From assembly GCF_002811985.1 (NCBI RefSeq), contig NZ_NPDU01000013.1, positions 72,501-77,500 of the forward strand: a DNA stretch of 5,000 bases, given 5' to 3'. The notes beneath the pieces were generated by a model that was not told the DNA's origin, made no database searches, and saw nothing but the letters and a program-made list of their open reading frames with translations. Each line of letters begins with the position of its first letter. Within the stretch, counting starts at the first letter, position 1. Positions 1 to 5,000 of the stretch are shown one piece after another. The position numbers and the translations under genes are program-made. Source of the stretch: Leptospira adleri (GTDB lineage: Bacteria; Spirochaetota; Leptospiria; Leptospirales; Leptospiraceae).

Positions 1-414
<414 letters not shown>

Positions 415-418
415 CTTA

Positions 419-421
419 CCT

Positions 422-423
<2 letters not shown>
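419..423 (-). promoter_or_regulatory. Ribosome binding site of rplC overlapping the rpsJ stop
   Basis: GAAGG lies ten bases before the rplC ATG, and its first two bases belong to the TGA stop of rpsJ (422-424). Terminating and initiating ribosomes therefore share the site, which fits translational coupling of S10 and L3. The match and overlap are seen directly; coupling is inference. Confidence 0.7.
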
Positions 424-730
<307 letters not shown>

Positions 731-732
731 TT

Positions 733-741
733 TAAGAGCTC

Positions 742-744
<3 letters not shown>
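733..744. repeat. 12-base palindrome spanning tuf stop and rpsJ leader
   Basis: TAAGAGCTCTTA is self-complementary. It begins with the tuf stop codon and ends two bases before the rpsJ ATG, so it takes in the only Shine-Dalgarno-like bases (AAGAG) in front of rpsJ. A stem here would need a loop and would be short. About one 12-base palindrome is expected by chance in 5 kb, so this may mean nothing. Confidence 0.5.
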
Positions 745-1947
<1,203 letters not shown>

Positions 1948-1955
1948 AGCGACTG

Positions 1956-3863
<1,908 letters not shown>

Positions 3864-3870
3864 TGGTCCG

Positions 3871-3875
3871 ACCTT
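3871..3875 (-). promoter_or_regulatory. Ribosome binding site of the EF-G-like gene
   Basis: AAGGT on the minus strand ends seven bases before the ATG at 3863, in normal Shine-Dalgarno position. This supports the chosen start, which also gives the expected N-terminus directly ahead of the P-loop. Confidence 0.6.
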
Positions 3876-3958
3876 GCGCCTTTCGTTCAGAACTTACAAA
3901 ATTAAGAACGTCTTTGAGGATCGATTCTTTTTTAAAATTCTAAAAACAAATTCAAAAC

Positions 3959-3970
3959 CGATCGCGATCG
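3959..3970. repeat. 12-base palindrome CGATCGCGATCG
   Basis: This perfect palindrome sits about 95 bases before the EF-G-like start and 140 before the AraC start. It could be an operator half-way between two divergent genes. About one palindrome of this length is expected by chance in 5 kb, so evidence for function is weak. Confidence 0.4.
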
Positions 3971-4021
3971 TCCGATTCCGAGTCGTTTGGAAAAAAATTG
4001 GAACTTGCAGAGACGTAAAAA

Positions 4022-4053
4022 TTCTTCGCAGACAAGAAACCGATTGCGAAGAA
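4022..4053. repeat. 9-base inverted repeat upstream of the AraC gene
   Basis: TTCTTCGCA (4022-4030) and TGCGAAGAA (4045-4053) are exact reverse complements separated by 14 bases. The right arm ends 56 bases before the AraC-family start codon. The arm centres are 23 bases apart, about two helical turns, so a dimeric regulator could contact both arms on one DNA face. It could equally be a hairpin in the 5' untranslated RNA; no T-run follows, so it is not an obvious terminator. Confidence 0.6.
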
Positions 4054-4109
4054 AGACAAAAAATCGATCTTACACAAATTAATAAGAAGAGAAAGTTACG
4101 GCAAATCGA

Positions 4110-4874
4110 ATGCAGAAGTTATTTATCTGGAAAGAGATGGCGATTTACATCGGACAGTCGTTTTCTACAAAACGTCACAGTCATTTTTTTATACAACTCT
4201 GCTTAGGAAACAAAGAGGAACTTCGTTTAAAGGGAAGCGACGGCAACTGGCATTCGTTCAAGGCTGCGCTGATTCCTTCCGGAGTGAGCCACGAGACTGA
4301 AATGAACGATCACGATTTCGTTTTAATTCTTCTGGATCCGATCACGATGGGCGCCGGTCTTTTTTCGGATCGAAGTCCGATTTCCGGGAAACCCGCGATC
4401 GAAGTCGGAGACGTCTTGGATTGGGAGAAGATTCGATTCTTCTTTGAAAACCAGGACGTCTCTCCCGAAATTCTTAAAGATGAGATCGTAAAAAGAATTC
4501 TTAAAAGCGAAACCGGAAAATCACAAATCCCCAAAGATATAAGAATCATTCGAAGTATGAAACGCCTTTCCGATTCCGACGATACGCTCACTCTCAAAGA
4601 AGTTGCAAAGGAAGCGGGACTTTCTACGAGTCGTTTTCGTCATCTCTTTCGAAAGGAAACCGGAATCACCTTTTCAGGTTACAGACTTTGGATCAAAACG
4701 AGAAGAGCGATCCTTTCTCTCGGAAATCATCCGGAGTTGATTCACGCGGCGTATCAGGGAGGTTTTGCGGATCAAGCCCATTTTAGCAGAATCTTTCGAA
4801 GATCGTTCGGGATGAGCCCTTCGGAATTTGTGAAGGGAAAAGGTTACGATACTTTTCAAATTTTTCCGACTTAA
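4110..4874 (+). CDS. AraC/XylS-family transcriptional regulator
   Basis: This 254-residue protein has the two-part AraC plan. The N-terminal half (about 5-90) looks like a cupin-type sensor domain, with YIGQSFSTKRHSHFFIQLCL at 13-32 and an HxH pair at 23/25, and LIPSGVSHE at 54-62. The C-terminal half (about 145-245) carries two helix-turn-helix units: TLKEVAKEAGLSTSRFRHLF (161-180) followed by RKETGITFSGYRLWIKTRRA, then IHAAYQGGFADQAHFSRIFR (211-230) with RSFGMSPSEF (231-240), the classic AraC signature. No signal peptide or membrane segment is seen, so it is a cytoplasmic DNA-binding protein. The ligand and targets cannot be read from sequence. The ATG at 4110 is preferred over 4137 because a purine run (4084-4095) precedes it and the extra residues fit the domain. 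It is divergent from the EF-G-like gene; regulation of that gene or of itself is only a possibility. Confidence 0.93.
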   Translation: MQKLFIWKEMAIYIGQSFSTKRHSHFFIQLCLGNKEELRLKGSDGNWHSFKAALIPSGVSHETEMNDHDFVLILLDPITMGAGLFSDRSPISGKPAIEVGDVLDWEKIRFFFENQDVSPEILKDEIVKRILKSETGKSQIPKDIRIIRSMKRLSDSDDTLTLKEVAKEAGLSTSRFRHLFRKETGITFSGYRLWIKTRRAILSLGNHPELIHAAYQGGFADQAHFSRIFRRSFGMSPSEFVKGKGYDTFQIFPT

Positions 4875-5000
4875 CCCCTTCGTTCAAGACCGATTCCTCT
4901 TTATATCGTATCTTAGAATCATGTTCTACGATATATTTCGTTCGTTCCGTTCCTCCGCGCTTTTTACGTTTCGCGTTTCAGGCCCGAGAAGCGAGTTGAT
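4875..5000. other. Non-coding or undetermined end of window
   Basis: Besides the inverted repeat, these 126 bases show no supportable gene. A plus-strand frame opens at the ATG at 4921 and stays open to the edge (26 codons), but no ribosome binding site precedes it. Minus-strand frames enter from the edge and end at stops 4978-4980 (after QLASRA) and 4926-4928, either of which could be the C-terminus of a convergent gene. The fragment is too short to choose. Confidence 0.5.
4902..4935. repeat. 9-base inverted repeat downstream of the AraC gene
   Basis: TATATCGTA (4902-4910) and TACGATATA (4927-4935) are exact reverse complements with a 16-base spacer. Inside it, GAA (4916-4918) can also pair with TTC (4924-4926) around a five-base loop. 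It begins 27 bases after the AraC stop. Neither strand has a T-run after the stem and the stem is AT-rich, so it is a poor intrinsic terminator; an operator for whatever follows is another possibility. Confidence 0.55.

Larger units (their letters stand above)
3864..4109. other. Divergent intergenic region between the EF-G-like and AraC genes
   Basis: These 246 bases separate two divergent start codons, so they must carry the promoter of the AraC gene and probably that of the EF-G-like operon. The stretch is AT-rich at 3890-3955 and 3985-4085. It contains a 12-base palindrome (3959-3970) and a 9-base inverted repeat (4022-4053). No -35/-10 pair was convincing: on the minus strand, TTGAAT with AT-rich sequence about 15 bases later is the nearest candidate. 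Open frames crossing it resemble no protein I know. Confidence 0.7.

Noticed and set aside
4921..5000. A plus-strand gene starting at the ATG at 4921
   Set aside because: There is no ribosome binding site, the ATG lies in the loop of an inverted repeat, and only 26 codons are visible with no recognisable motif.
4926..5000. The C-terminal end of a convergent minus-strand gene
   Set aside because: Two frames could enter from the edge and stop at 4978-4980 or 4926-4928, but 6 to 24 residues are too few to support either.

Overview
The window reads as a chromosomal stretch of a spirochaete, most likely Leptospira. The EF-Tu, S10 and L3 proteins translate to sequences that I recognise from memory as Leptospira-like. 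Base composition is moderate, and coding is split between a translation-gene cluster on the minus strand and a regulator on the plus strand. The species cannot be fixed from the sequence alone.

Layout. Minus strand, read from right to left: a divergent elongation-factor-G paralogue of the TetM/EF-G2 type (3863 to 1983), then tuf for EF-Tu (1947 to 742), rpsJ for ribosomal protein S10 (730 to 422), and the 5' two thirds of rplC for ribosomal protein L3 (408 to the window edge). The gaps are 35, 11 and 13 bases and none holds a recognisable terminator, so this is probably one transcription unit running into the S10 ribosomal-protein cluster. The order fusA-tuf-rpsJ-rplC resembles a joined str/S10 arrangement, but the gene in the fusA slot is not a standard EF-G.

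Plus strand: after a 246-base divergent intergenic region (3864-4109), a 254-residue AraC-family regulator runs from 4110 to 4874. The last 126 bases hold an inverted repeat and no gene that I can support.

The clearest unexplained structure is a perfect 28-base palindrome (661-688) inside the 5' part of rpsJ. Two 9-base inverted repeats with short spacers flank the AraC gene and are candidate operators or RNA hairpins. I saw no mobile element, CRISPR array, tRNA or rRNA, and no defence-type or otherwise new multi-gene system.
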